Positions 26,840 through 35,870 of a stretch of 64,000 nt of DNA are shown piece by piece. Source of the stretch: Primorskyibacter sedentarius (GTDB lineage: Bacteria; Pseudomonadota; Alphaproteobacteria; Rhodobacterales; Rhodobacteraceae). Below the pieces are notes generated by a model. The model was not told the origin of the DNA. It saw only the letters and a program-made list of their open reading frames with translations, and ran no database searches. The stretch spans positions 1 to 64,000 of the forward strand of contig NZ_SLZU01000007.1 of the NCBI RefSeq assembly GCF_004342065.1. The letters are read 5' to 3'. The translations under genes and the position numbers were made by a program. Position 1 is the stretch's first letter, and the number at the start of each line of letters is the position of its first letter.

Positions 26840-27520
26840 ATGACACGCCCGCGCTTTCCCCCCGCACCGCCGCGTGCCTTGCGACGCAACCTGATCCGGT
26901 TCGGGGTCGCGGCCGTGGCGGTGGTACTTCTTCAGCGGTTGCTGAGCTGGGCGAATGCTTTCGGACAGCATGTCGACACGGATTTTGGCATGCCGATCAT
27001 CATGGTCGCGGCGCTTGTCGTCTACGCGTTGCTTGTCGCCGTGCCCTTCATGCCGGGGGTAGAGATCGGGATCTCGCTGCTGCTGATGAAAGGCGCCGAG
27101 GCCGCGCCCTTCGTCTGGCTGGCCACCTGCATCGGGCTGACGCTGGCCTTTCTGGCCGGGCGCTACATGCCCTATCCGTGGCTTTGCAGCATCCTGAGCG
27201 ATCTTCGGCTGGGCCGAGCGGCCGATTTCCTCGACCGCGTTCAGGCGCTTCCGGCAGAGGCACGGCTGGGCGCGCTGACCCAACGGCTTCCGGGGCGGTT
27301 GGGAACGGCGATTGCCCGGTTCCGCTACATCGCTCTGGCGGTCCTCTTCAACCTGCCCGGCAATTCGGTGATCGGTGGTGGCGGTGGCATCGCCATGGTT
27401 GCGGGCCTCAGCCGTGTTTTCGGGACGTGGAGCACGCTTTTCACGATCATGCTCGCCGTCGCCCCCGTGCCCTTACTGGTGATGCTGGTCGGCCCCGAAG
27501 TGCTGCCATGGACGAACTAA
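26840..27520 (+). CDS. VTT/DedA-like integral membrane protein
   Basis: A 226-residue membrane protein with about five hydrophobic segments. The stretch VPFMPGVEIGISLLLMKG followed by WLATCIGLTLAFLAGRYMP resembles the VTT (TVP38/DedA) core, where a re-entrant loop carries a conserved F/MPG and G-rich helix; NLPGNSVIGGGGGIAMVAGLSR fits the second half. VTT proteins are thought to act as lipid scramblases. The Arg-rich N-terminus fits cytosolic placement. Function in this branch is unknown. Confidence 0.7.
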   Translation: MTRPRFPPAPPRALRRNLIRFGVAAVAVVLLQRLLSWANAFGQHVDTDFGMPIIMVAALVVYALLVAVPFMPGVEIGISLLLMKGAEAAPFVWLATCIGLTLAFLAGRYMPYPWLCSILSDLRLGRAADFLDRVQALPAEARLGALTQRLPGRLGTAIARFRYIALAVLFNLPGNSVIGGGGGIAMVAGLSRVFGTWSTLFTIMLAVAPVPLLVMLVGPEVLPWTN

Positions 27521-27652
27521 GCCGGGAATTTCCGAGGACAGGCCCCGATCCGTGACGGAGATGCGCGGTTTCGTGGCGCTTCCGGACTTTCCCCCGGCGT
27601 CACAATCACTATGTTCGCGGAAAATCCCATTCCGTCAGGCGGGCACGCATAG

Positions 27653-29692
27653 ATGAGCACCGATCCCCTTGTGATCTTCACCCCTTCCGGCAAACGCGGT
27701 CGCTTTCCCGCGGGCACCCCGGTCTTGACCGCCGCACGCAAGCTGGGGGTCGACCTTGATTCCGTCTGCGGCGGGCGTGGCATCTGTTCCAAATGCCAGA
27801 TCACGCCCTCTTACGGCGAATTCTCCAAGCATGGCGTCACGGTCGCGCCCGATGCCCTGTCCGAATGGAACGCGGTAGAGGAACGCTATGACAGCAAGCG
27901 CGGCCTGAAAGCCGGTCGTCGCCTCGGATGCCAGGCCACGATCCAGAGCGATGTTGTCATCGACGTGCCCGCCGAAAGCCAGGTCCACCGTCAGGTGGTG
28001 CGCAAGGCGGCCTCGGCCCGGGTGATCGAGATGGATCCGGCGACGCGGCTTTATTATGTCGAGGTGGACGAGCCCGACATGCACGAACCCACGGGCGATT
28101 TCGAACGGCTGGAACGCGCGCTGAAGGCACAATGGGACATCCCCGGGATTGCCGCCGACCTGTCCACCCTTGCGCGGCTGCAACCGGTTTTGCGCAAGGG
28201 CGGATGGAAGGTCACGGTCGCCCTGCACAAATCGCATGTCCCCGGCCCGCATCGCCTGATCGATATCTGGCCCGGTTTCCACGAAGGTGGCCTGTTCGGT
28301 CTGGCAATCGATCTGGGGTCAACCACCATCGCGGCCCATCTGACCGATCTTGTGACCGGCGAGGTCAAGGCGTCCTCGGGCATCATGAACCCGCAAATCC
28401 GGTTCGGCGAGGATCTGATGAGCCGGGTCAGCTATGTGATGATGAACCCCGGTGGCGATGTCGAGATGACAAGGGCGGTGCGCGATGCGCTGAACGCGCT
28501 GATCACCGAACTGGCGGCAGAGGCCGGCGTGGCAGAGCGGTTGATCGTCGAGGCGGTCTTTGTCTGCAACCCGGTGATGCACCACCTCCTGCTCGGGATC
28601 GATCCGCTGGAACTGGGTCAGGCGCCCTTTGCGCTGGCGACATCCGACAGCCTGTCCTTCCCGGCGCGCGATCTGGATCTGACGGCGCTGAACAGCAGCG
28701 CGCAGATCTATGTGCTGCCCTGTATCGCCGGCCATGTCGGGGCCGATGCGGCCGCTGTGGCGCTGTCTGAAGAGCCGGGCAAGCGCGAAGATCTGTCGCT
28801 GATCGTCGATGTGGGCACCAACGCGGAGATCTTTCTGGGCAATTCGACCCGTGTGCTGGCCTGTTCTTCGCCCACCGGCCCCGCTTTTGAGGGCGCGCAG
28901 ATCAGCTCTGGCCAGCGCGCCGCCCCCGGCGCGATCGAAGCGATCCGTATTGACCCTGTGACCCACGAGCCCCGGTTCCGGGTGATCGGTTGCGCGCTCT
29001 GGTCGGATGAGGATGGCTTTGACGCTGCTACCGCCGCGACGGGCATCACCGGGATCTGCGGATCGGGCATCATCGAGGCCGTGGCCGAGATGCGCCTTGC
29101 GGGATTGCTGGATCCCTCGGGGCTGATCGGATCGGCCGCGCAGACCGGCACGGCCCGCAGCATCCCCGAGGGCCGCACCCATGCCTATGTCGTGCATGAC
29201 GGCACAGCCGATGGCGGCCCGCTGATCACCGTCACCCAAGGCGATATCCGCGCGATTCAGTTGGCAAAATCGGCGCTTTATGCCGGGGCGCGGCTACTGA
29301 TGGACGAGATGGGTGTGGACCAAGTCGACCGCGTTGTTCTGGCCGGGGCCTTTGGCGCCCATATCTCGCCCCTGCATGCGATGGTGTTGGGGATGATCCC
29401 GGACGTGCCATTGGATCATGTGACCAGCGCGGGCAATGCCGCCGGAACCGGCGCCCGGATCGCCCTGTGCAACGTCGCCTCAAGGGTGGAGATTGAGGCA
29501 ACAGTGCGCCAGATCACCAAGGTGGAAACCGCCATCGAGCCAAAGTTCCAAGAGCATTTCGTCAATGCCAACGCAATTCCACATGCCACGGATCCGTTCC
29601 CGAACCTTTCAGCCATAGCAACCCTGCCCAAGGTCAGTTTTAACGACGGGGGCGGTGATAGCGGTGGCCGCCGCAGGCGTCGACGGACTTGA
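27653..29692 (+). CDS. ASKHA-domain protein with N-terminal 2Fe-2S domain (corrinoid-activation RACE/RamA-like)
   Basis: A 679-residue protein. Residues 5-95 form a plant-type ferredoxin domain with CGGRGICSKC and a later GCQA supplying the cluster ligands. A middle domain leads to the ASKHA ATPase core (about 215-640): FGLAIDLGSTTIAAHL (phosphate 1), PQIRFGEDLMSRV, LIVDVGTNAEIFLG (phosphate 2), TGICGSGIIEAVAEM and VVLAGAFGAHI. Proteins of this build use ATP to drive one-electron reduction of Co(II) corrinoids in methyltransferase systems. No corrinoid protein or methyltransferase lies beside it here. The C-terminus ends in a Gly/Arg-rich tail (GGRRRRRRT). It sits upstream of tRNA-Gly and an AcoR-like regulator. 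Confidence 0.85.
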   Translation: MSTDPLVIFTPSGKRGRFPAGTPVLTAARKLGVDLDSVCGGRGICSKCQITPSYGEFSKHGVTVAPDALSEWNAVEERYDSKRGLKAGRRLGCQATIQSDVVIDVPAESQVHRQVVRKAASARVIEMDPATRLYYVEVDEPDMHEPTGDFERLERALKAQWDIPGIAADLSTLARLQPVLRKGGWKVTVALHKSHVPGPHRLIDIWPGFHEGGLFGLAIDLGSTTIAAHLTDLVTGEVKASSGIMNPQIRFGEDLMSRVSYVMMNPGGDVEMTRAVRDALNALITELAAEAGVAERLIVEAVFVCNPVMHHLLLGIDPLELGQAPFALATSDSLSFPARDLDLTALNSSAQIYVLPCIAGHVGADAAAVALSEEPGKREDLSLIVDVGTNAEIFLGNSTRVLACSSPTGPAFEGAQISSGQRAAPGAIEAIRIDPVTHEPRFRVIGCALWSDEDGFDAATAATGITGICGSGIIEAVAEMRLAGLLDPSGLIGSAAQTGTARSIPEGRTHAYVVHDGTADGGPLITVTQGDIRAIQLAKSALYAGARLLMDEMGVDQVDRVVLAGAFGAHISPLHAMVLGMIPDVPLDHVTSAGNAAGTGARIALCNVASRVEIEATVRQITKVETAIEPKFQEHFVNANAIPHATDPFPNLSAIATLPKVSFNDGGGDSGGRRRRRRT

Positions 29693-29894
29693 CGGGCCGC
29701 GCAAAGTTGACCTTGCAAACACTTGCAAACAACGGACGCCCGCGCGCCATGACGCAGACCGGGCGAGGCAATTCCGGGCCTTAATCAGCAGCCCTTCTTC
29801 CGCCCCGGCGAGGCGCAGCGCTAGAAACAGCTGCTTTCGCCGGGGCCTCTTTGCACGCGCGCCTGACCTCTGCACGCCGCGCGCTTACTGCCCC

Positions 29895-29921
29895 TTGACC
29901 TTGCCGTGGGCAGATCATATT
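29895..29921 (+). promoter_or_regulatory. Possible promoter of tRNA-Gly
   Basis: TTGACC is followed 15 bases later by CATATT, 15 bases before the tRNA 5' end. The spacer is shorter than the ideal 17, so this is tentative. Confidence 0.4.
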
Positions 29922-29936
29922 CAAACGCTCCAGAGC

Positions 29937-30010
29937 GCGGGTATGGTGAAAAGGTATCACGCGAGCTTCCCAAGCTTAAGTTACGGGTTCGATTCCCGTT
30001 ACCCGCTCCA
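29937..30010 (+). tRNA. tRNA-Gly (anticodon CCC)
   Basis: A 74-base cloverleaf with encoded CCA. The acceptor stem GCGGGTA pairs with TACCCGC; the D arm has GTGA and TCAC around the AAAGGTA loop; the anticodon loop is TTCCCAA, giving CCC; the T arm has ACGGG-TTCGATT-CCCGT. The anticodon stem has a C-A mismatch and a G-T pair at its outer end. It reads GGG codons. Such tRNA genes are frequent integration targets, but no element is seen next to this one. Confidence 0.95.
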
Positions 30011-30212
30011 TCGCTTGCCCATCAGCACATTGCTTATCCGCGCCCGCCCTTCGTACGGGACGCCGTTGCAGTACCATCACCCTGTCGCGCATCCGCAGCC
30101 CTGGAAATGCTGTTCCTGCCCCTAGTCCAACCCCATCGGTTCAGACCTTTGGCGCGTAGTCAGGGGGGTGGTTTTATGCTAAAACCCGCCGCAGACCAGC
30201 TGAACGGAAGAA

Positions 30213-31973
30213 ATGATCGAACGTAATCACGTCGAAGAGATTGAACGGGTGCTGGAGGGGCGCACCACCGGCCGGGACAGCCAGGTTTCAGAGTCGTGGA
30301 AACGTTGCGTCGAGATCTACGGCATGGATCCGACCCGCGCGGACCCCGCCCATATCGTCACCGAGGCGGAACTGCGCGAGCATCGCATGCAGGCCGAACG
30401 GATGATCGCCTCCGCGCGATCCGGGTTGCAAAGCCTTTTCCGGCAGGTCGCGCGGCAGAATTACACCGTGCTGCTGACGGATGCCAAGGGCGTCTGCGTC
30501 GACTTTTTCGGCGATCCGGATTTCGAGGACGAGCTGCGCGGCTCGGGCCTTTTCATGGGGGCGAACTGGTCCGAGGATCTGGCCGGAACATGTGCCGCGG
30601 GCGCCTGTATCGTGACCGGCGAACCCGTGACCATCCATCAGGACGACCATTTCGGCAACGCCCATACCGCGCTGTCCTGCACGGCGGCGCCGGTCTATGA
30701 CAGCCTCGGCCAACTTGCGGCGGTCCTGGACATTTCCCTGCTGCAATCCCCTTCGCCGAAATCCAGCCAGAACCTTGCGATGAGCCTAGTCACCTCCTCG
30801 GCGCGGCGGGTCGAGATGGCCAACCTCATGGCGCAAAGCCGCCGCGAATGGGTCTTGCGCCTGTCGACGAGCCCGGAATTTCTGGATGTCGATCCCGAAG
30901 CGGCCGTGACGCTGGACGGGGGCGGACGCATCATCGGGTTCACCCGTGCCGCGGACAAGCTCTTCCGGGGCGATACCGCGCCGCTTCTGGGCCAGCGGAT
31001 CGATTCCCTGCTGGATCTGTCGGTGGATGATCTGCCCGACCTCATGCGCGATCGCCCGACCGAGGATCGCGTCGTCAACCTGCGCGATGGCGGCGCATTG
31101 TTCGGGCACGCTATCGCGCCGCAATCGCCAAGGTCATCGGGCACTCCTGCGCGCCGACTGCGCAAAACCGGCGGTCCGCTGGATGCGCTCGCCGGGACCG
31201 ACGCCGGAATGCAGCCTTTGCTGGAACGGGCCGAGCGGCTGGCCAGAACGCATGTGCCGCTGCTGGTATCGGGGGAAACCGGAACCGGAAAAATGCGGCT
31301 TGCCCGCGCGATCCACGTGGCCGGGGGCGCCGACCGTGCGCTGATCACGGTGGAATGTGCAGCACAAACCCCCGACCGGCTGCAAGAGCTTCTGGGCGCG
31401 CCCGGACAGGCCCGCGCCACGCTTCTGCTGCGCCGGATCGAAGAGCTACCCAGAGAGGCGCAGGCGCTCTTGACCTCGCTGCTGGATGAGCGGCCCGGAT
31501 TGCGCCCGGTCGCGACATGCTGCACCGACCTTGGCCGCGCTGTGAATGACGGGCTGTTCCACAAGCCCCTGTTCTACCGGCTGTCCGGGGCAGAACTGGC
31601 GCTGCCGCCGTTGCGCAAACGTCAGGATCTGGGCTGGCTGATCGACCGTCTGCTACGACGCCGGGCGCAGGACGAGCTCCGCCTGTCCCCCGCCGCGCGC
31701 GCGGATCTGACCGGCCGGGTCTGGCACGGCAACCTGCACGAGCTGGAAAGCGTGCTCGACGTGGCTGTGGCGCTTTGCGATGGCGAGGTGATCGACCTGC
31801 CGGACCTGCCGCCGCCAGCCGGGCTTGGTGGCCCCGCCGCGCCGCAGGAAACGCTCGAAGACGTGCTGGAGGCCTGCGGCTGGAACATGGCGCAGGCCGC
31901 CCGGCGGCTGGGGGTCAACCGGTCGACGGTGATGCGGCGGATGCGGCGCGCCGGATTGACGCCCCCTGCCTGA
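30213..31973 (+). CDS. AcoR-like Fis-family regulator with GAF domain and degenerate AAA+ core
   Basis: A 586-residue protein laid out like sigma54 activators of the AcoR type: an N-terminal GAF-like sensor (about 60-200, with LAGTCAAGACIVTGEPV and NAHTALSCTAAPVYD), a linker/PAS-like part (215-300), an AAA+ domain (about 325-520) and a Fis-type HTH (about 546-582, MAQAARRLGVNRSTVMRRM). Walker A is intact (GETGTGK, 354-360), but the segment that should hold the GAFTGA loop is absent and Walker B reads LLLRRIEE where family members have LFLDEIGD. It therefore should not drive sigma54 RNA polymerase in the usual way; it may work with sigma70 or as a repressor. The target may be the RACE gene upstream. 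Confidence 0.82.
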   Translation: MIERNHVEEIERVLEGRTTGRDSQVSESWKRCVEIYGMDPTRADPAHIVTEAELREHRMQAERMIASARSGLQSLFRQVARQNYTVLLTDAKGVCVDFFGDPDFEDELRGSGLFMGANWSEDLAGTCAAGACIVTGEPVTIHQDDHFGNAHTALSCTAAPVYDSLGQLAAVLDISLLQSPSPKSSQNLAMSLVTSSARRVEMANLMAQSRREWVLRLSTSPEFLDVDPEAAVTLDGGGRIIGFTRAADKLFRGDTAPLLGQRIDSLLDLSVDDLPDLMRDRPTEDRVVNLRDGGALFGHAIAPQSPRSSGTPARRLRKTGGPLDALAGTDAGMQPLLERAERLARTHVPLLVSGETGTGKMRLARAIHVAGGADRALITVECAAQTPDRLQELLGAPGQARATLLLRRIEELPREAQALLTSLLDERPGLRPVATCCTDLGRAVNDGLFHKPLFYRLSGAELALPPLRKRQDLGWLIDRLLRRRAQDELRLSPAARADLTGRVWHGNLHELESVLDVAVALCDGEVIDLPDLPPPAGLGGPAAPQETLEDVLEACGWNMAQAARRLGVNRSTVMRRMRRAGLTPPA

Positions 31974-32032
31974 ACGCGCCGGCCGCGCATCAACGCGGCA
32001 GGTGCCGTCAGGGCGTCAGAGCGAAGAGGGCG

Positions 32033-32548
32033 TCAGAGCCAAGGCCCGTTTGCCGGCATGAACGGCAGATCGGATGTCGGGGCCGTTTCTTTCGCCGCCG
32101 TGACCATCGCATGGACCTGCCCACGATGATGCGTCTGGTGATTGAACAGATGCACGATGCAAAGCGCCTTTGGCTTAGTCTGCTCGGCCTTCTGAACCTG
32201 AGAATACCATTTCAGGTCTCCCTTTAGCTCTTCCTCCGTCAGTGCCTCTGCCCAGCCCAGAATGCGGCCGTCCGTTCGGAACCGCTCTGCGCTCCATGCA
32301 GCAAGCGTGGGCTGAAACTTGTGGCTTTCCGGGATGCCGCCCTTCGGCGCCGTGCCACCGTCCAGCCGCGCCATCCATATCTGGTCGGCCCATAACAAAT
32401 GGTTCACCGTCTCGAAGATCGAGCGGAAGAACGCGCCCCGGTCCAGCCGAAGCGACGCGTCTGTCATCCGCTCCAATGCCCCGCGCAATTGGCGGTTCTG
32501 CCAGGCGTTGTAGCGTGCCATCGTCAGTACATATTCAGGCGAGATCAT
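32033..32548 (-). CDS. DinB family protein (putative metal-dependent hydrolase/thiol transferase fold)
   Basis: A 171-residue four-helix-bundle protein. Family marks: N-terminal YNAWQNRQLRGALERM, the first metal-ligand His in FETVNHLLWADQIWM, and the C-terminal pair in HLFNHQTHHRGQVHAM. DinB/YfiT-like proteins bind a divalent metal and many are thiol transferases; the exact role is unknown. The start ATG has AAGGG about 9 bases upstream; a frame reaching to 32752 would run into the ssrA promoter. Divergent from the ssrA gene. Confidence 0.85.
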   Translation of the reverse strand: MISPEYVLTMARYNAWQNRQLRGALERMTDASLRLDRGAFFRSIFETVNHLLWADQIWMARLDGGTAPKGGIPESHKFQPTLAAWSAERFRTDGRILGWAEALTEEELKGDLKWYSQVQKAEQTKPKALCIVHLFNHQTHHRGQVHAMVTAAKETAPTSDLPFMPANGPWL

Positions 32549-32720
32549 TCGGCTACCCTTTTCACGCTCAAGACCACAGGAACGATGCCGCACCGCCAGA
32601 CCCGGCGCCACCGGCACACATTGCCGGATCGCGCAAAGCACATGCAAGGCGAAACAGGCGGCATTCCCGGCAGGCCCATGCAGCAGCGGGTGAAAATCCG
32701 GAAACTTTGCCCCGCCCCCC

Positions 32721-32749
32721 TTTGCATGCCCGCCAAAGCCCCCTATATT
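32721..32749 (+). promoter_or_regulatory. ssrA promoter
   Basis: TTTGCA (32721-32726) and TATATT (32744-32749) with a 17-base spacer, 5-7 bases before the predicted 5' end of the tmRNA precursor. Good spacing and a near-consensus -10 fit a strong stable-RNA promoter. Confidence 0.6.
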
Positions 32750-32753
32750 CACC

Positions 32754-33068
32754 TTGCTCCTTCGGGAGCTATGGACATAAACGCGCTCGTAATAAGCGGA
32801 TCGGACCCGGGGGCGGTACCCGGCGGCTCCACCAAATATCCTTCATTTGGGGATCATGGGGCCGAAATAGGATCGACGAACGTCTAAAGGGGTTAGCTTT
32901 GTCCCGGTGAGTTACCACCGTTATCGGTACAAATCGTACAGTTGCAAATGACAACCGTGCTCCGACAATGGCTCTGGCTGCGTAAGCAGTTCGAGTTTGT
33001 CGAACTTAAGCCCTTGCGCCTAGCAGCGTAAGGCGGGGTTCGCAGGCACCTGGCAACAGAAGCCTGCA
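32754..33068 (+). ncRNA. ssrA: Transfer-messenger RNA, circularly permuted two-piece form
   Basis: Rescues stalled ribosomes and adds a degradation tag. The acceptor piece comes first: a UUCG hairpin (32756-32769), a T stem (CCGGG 32807-32811 with CCCGG 32819-32823), then the 3' acceptor strand CGGCTCC and ACCA ending at 32834. A 23-base intervening segment follows. The coding piece starts with GGGGCCG (32858-32864), which pairs with CGGCTCC (one G-U pair), giving the 7-bp acceptor stem. The tag frame is 32944-32985, ANDNRAPTMALAA plus stop. A GCAGGC/GCCTGC stem (33042-33067) closes the coding piece. The sizes (about 81 and 210 bases) fit alphaproteobacterial two-piece tmRNA. The T loop (GGCGGTA) lacks the TTC usual in tRNA. 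Confidence 0.93.
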
Positions 33069-33272
33069 CTTTCCCCTCTTTTTCGCGACGAAATTCACGA
33101 CGTTCCGTTACCTGTTTGCACCCGGCGCGCCGCGCCATGCTGCAGCCGCCCGATGAGCGTTGCCTCGCCCATGCGGGCCAAGGGCCGAAGAGGGGCAAAT
33201 TTTCGTCCCACCCGGTCTTTTGTTTTCCGACGGATCGCATATGCTGGCGACAAATTTGCAGGGAAAACACAT

Positions 33273-33785
33273 ATGTCCGGCAGCATAGACTACGGCAATC
33301 TGATGCACCGCGCGATGCGGGGCCTGATCAAGGAAGTTCTGACCGACGTGGCCGCGAACGGGCTGCCCGGAGAGCATCACTTCTTCATCACCTTCGATAC
33401 CGGCCACCCGGATGTAAAGATCGCCGACTGGCTGTCTGATCGCTACCCCGGAGAGATGACCGTGGTGATGCAGCACTGGTACGACAATCTGGAGGTCGGC
33501 GATGATGGCTTTGGTGTCTCGCTGAATTTCGGGGACGCGCCTGAACCTCTTTATATCCCCTACGATTCCATCAAGACATTCGTCGACCCTTCGGTCGAAT
33601 TCGGCCTGCGGTTTGAAACCCAGGACGATGACGACGAAGATGACGACGAGAATGAAGGCCACGCGGATATCCCCGAGATCCTGCGCAACGAAGAGCGGCC
33701 CGGCGAAGCGTCAGGGTCCAAATCCGAGGCGTCAAAGCCCGCGAAGGACGCCGAAGTCGTCAGTCTCGACAGTTTCAGAAAATAA
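33273..33785 (+). CDS. sspB: SspB-like ClpXP adaptor for ssrA-tagged proteins (alpha type)
   Basis: A 170-residue protein. The N-terminal two thirds match the alphaproteobacterial SspB fold: SIDYGNLMHRAMRGLIKEVL, HHFFITFDTGHPDVKIADWL, MTVVMQHWYDNLEV and FGVSLNFGDAPEPLYIPYDSIKTFVDPSVEFGLRF. Then comes an acidic linker (EDDDEN region) and a short C-terminal motif VVSLDSFRK, in the place where SspB tethers to ClpX. It binds the ssrA tag and hands tagged proteins to ClpXP. The gene starts about 205 bases after the tmRNA coding piece, so tag and adaptor are neighbours. The start has AGGGA 9 bases upstream. Confidence 0.9.
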   Translation: MSGSIDYGNLMHRAMRGLIKEVLTDVAANGLPGEHHFFITFDTGHPDVKIADWLSDRYPGEMTVVMQHWYDNLEVGDDGFGVSLNFGDAPEPLYIPYDSIKTFVDPSVEFGLRFETQDDDDEDDDENEGHADIPEILRNEERPGEASGSKSEASKPAKDAEVVSLDSFRK

Positions 33786-33887
33786 CCACCCCAGACGCCC
33801 TGCCCCTACCCTGCGCGCCTGTGGCAGATTGCAGGCGAAAGGGATCGGCGCTAAACGGCATGCAATTGCATACGACAGGAGCGTTCC

Positions 33888-35282
33888 ATGGCCCAGACCC
33901 GCACCGAAACCGACAGCTTCGGCCCTCTTGAGGTTCCCTCAGACAAGTATTGGGGCGCGCAGACCCAGCGCTCGATCATCAACTTCCCGATCGGCTGGGA
34001 AAAGCAGCCAGTGCCGATTATCCGCGCTTTGGGTGTGGTGAAGAAAGCCTGCGCCATGGCCAACCTTGAACAGGGCGGGCTCGACAAGGAAATCGGTGAT
34101 GCCATCGTTGCTGCGGCAGGCGAAGTGATCGACGGCAAGTTTGATGACAACTTCCCGCTGGTCGTCTGGCAGACAGGCTCTGGCACGCAGTCCAACATGA
34201 ACGCGAACGAGGTGATCTCGAACCGCGCGATCGAGATGCTGGGCGGCGAGATGGGGTCCAAGACCCCCGTCCACCCCAATGACCACTGCAATATGGGCCA
34301 GTCGTCGAACGACACGTTCCCCACCGCGATGCATGTCGCCATCGGAATGCAGGCGCGTGACGTGCTGCTGCCGGGGCTGCGCAAGCTGCACGCCGCATTG
34401 GCCGCCAAGTCCGAAGAATTCAAGGACATCATCAAGATCGGCCGCACCCATACGCAGGATGCCACGCCGCTGACGCTTGGCCAGGAATTCGGCGGTTATG
34501 CCCATCAGGTTGCGCAGGGCATCAAGCGGGTCGAGATGTGCCTGCCCGACATTTACGAACTGGCGCAGGGCGGCACGGCTGTCGGCACCGGGCTGAACAC
34601 CCGCAAAGGCTGGGCCGAAACGGTTGCGGCCAATATGGCCGAAATCACCGGCCTGCCCTTCGTCACGGCCCCCAACAAGTTCGAAGCCCTCGCCGCCCAT
34701 GACGCGATGGTCATGTTCTCGGGCGCGCTGAAAACCGTTGCGGCCAGCCTGTTCAAGATCGCCAATGACATGCGGCTGCTGGGCTCTGGCCCCCGCTCCG
34801 GTCTGGGCGAATTGATCCTGCCGGAAAATGAGCCCGGCTCGTCCATCATGCCCGGCAAGGTCAACCCGACGCAGGCCGAAGCGCTGACCATGGTCTGCGC
34901 GCATGTCATGGGCAATGACGCCGCCGTGGGCATCGCCGGCAGCCAAGGCCATTTCGAGCTGAACGTCTACAACCCGATGATGAGCTACAACGTGTTGCAA
35001 TCCATGCAGCTTCTGGGCGACAGCGCATCGGCCTTCACCGACAACATGGTGGTGGGCACGCAGGCGAATGTCGAACGGATCGACAAACTGATGAAGGAAT
35101 CGCTGATGCTGGTGACGGCGCTGGCCCCCACAATCGGCTATGACAACGCCACCAAGGTTGCCAAGACAGCACACAAGAACGGCACCACGTTGAAAGAAGA
35201 AGCGATTGCGCTTGGCTTTGTCGATGAAGAGACCTTTGATCGGGTTGTACGTCCCGAAGACATGATCGGACCCAAGGAATGA
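33888..35282 (+). CDS. fumC: Class II fumarate hydratase
   Basis: A 464-residue fumarase C of the TCA cycle (fumarate plus water to malate). Signature [13 protein letters not shown] is complete, with [19 protein letters not shown]-type [14 protein letters not shown], and [18 protein letters not shown], all substrate-binding segments of the fumarase/aspartase superfamily. AGGAG lies upstream of the ATG. Its stop overlaps the start of the next small gene (ATGA). Confidence 0.96.
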   Translation: MAQTRTETDSFGPLEVPSDKYWGAQTQRSIINFPIGWEKQPVPIIRALGVVKKACAMANLEQGGLDKEIGDAIVAAAGEVIDGKFDDNFPLVVWQTGSGTQSNMNANEVISNRAIEMLGGEMGSKTPVHPNDHCNMGQSSNDTFPTAMHVAIGMQARDVLLPGLRKLHAALAAKSEEFKDIIKIGRTHTQDATPLTLGQEFGGYAHQVAQGIKRVEMCLPDIYELAQGGTAVGTGLNTRKGWAETVAANMAEITGLPFVTAPNKFEALAAHDAMVMFSGALKTVAASLFKIANDMRLLGSGPRSGLGELILPENEPGSSIMPGKVNPTQAEALTMVCAHVMGNDAAVGIAGSQGHFELNVYNPMMSYNVLQSMQLLGDSASAFTDNMVVGTQANVERIDKLMKESLMLVTALAPTIGYDNATKVAKTAHKNGTTLKEEAIALGFVDEETFDRVVRPEDMIGPKE

Positions 35283-35464
35283 GCAACCTCACCAATCTCA
35301 ACAAGGCCCGCAAGGATCGCAAACGCGATGCTGAAAAGCGCGATGCCAACATGCATTCCGCGAAATTCGGGCGCAGCAAGGCCGACAAGCAGGCGATGAC
35401 TGCGAAATTGTCCAAGGCGGCAAAGGCCTTGGACGGGCACAAGGTCGACGACAAGGACGCATGA
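35279..35464 (+). CDS. DUF4169 family small protein
   Basis: A 61-residue very basic protein ([32 protein letters not shown]), which fits DUF4169, a small family seen next to fumC in alphaproteobacteria; function unknown. It overlaps fumC by four bases upstream and the ribbon-helix-helix gene by four bases downstream, so it is translated with both. The charge suggests nucleic-acid or ribosome contact, as inference only. Confidence 0.8.
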   Translation: MSNLTNLNKARKDRKRDAEKRDANMHSAKFGRSKADKQAMTAKLSKAAKALDGHKVDDKDA

Positions 35465-35727
35465 GCGCCCGACCGGTCAAACGGTCCCTGACCCTGCGCG
35501 GCCACCGCACCAGCGTCTCGCTGGAGGATGCCTTCTGGCATGCCTTCCGCGAGATCGCCGCCGCCGAAGACAAGCCCCTGAACGTGCTCGCCGCCGAGAT
35601 TGACGAGAAACGTGGGATCGAGGCCGGACTGGCCTCGGCCATCAGGGTCTATATCCTTCAGTATTACAAGGATCGCTTATTGCCAGCCCCCGCATCCGTC
35701 ACGGGCGGGGATGGACAAGCGTCGTGA
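35461..35727 (+). CDS. Ribbon-helix-helix domain protein
   Basis: An 88-residue protein. The core RSLTLRGHRTSVSLEDAFWHAFREIAAAEDKPLNVLAAEID is the RHH_4-type pattern (beta strand, then two helices) common in alphaproteobacteria, followed by ASAIRVYILQYYKDR. RHH proteins bind DNA as dimers, usually as repressors. Third member of the fumC unit, ATGA overlap with the DUF4169 gene. A role in controlling the same operon is possible but unproven. Confidence 0.82.
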   Translation: MSARPVKRSLTLRGHRTSVSLEDAFWHAFREIAAAEDKPLNVLAAEIDEKRGIEAGLASAIRVYILQYYKDRLLPAPASVTGGDGQAS

Positions 35728-35870
35728 TTGGCGAAACAGGGCTGCCCCGTTAGGTGTTCGCGTCTTAAGGCCTGTGACCGGCGGATCACGGAAGATCTCT
35801 GGCCCGGCATAAAGCAGCTTCTACGACTCCTATGGTCCGGAATCATAGGCAGGGACGCGCCGCGCCGACG

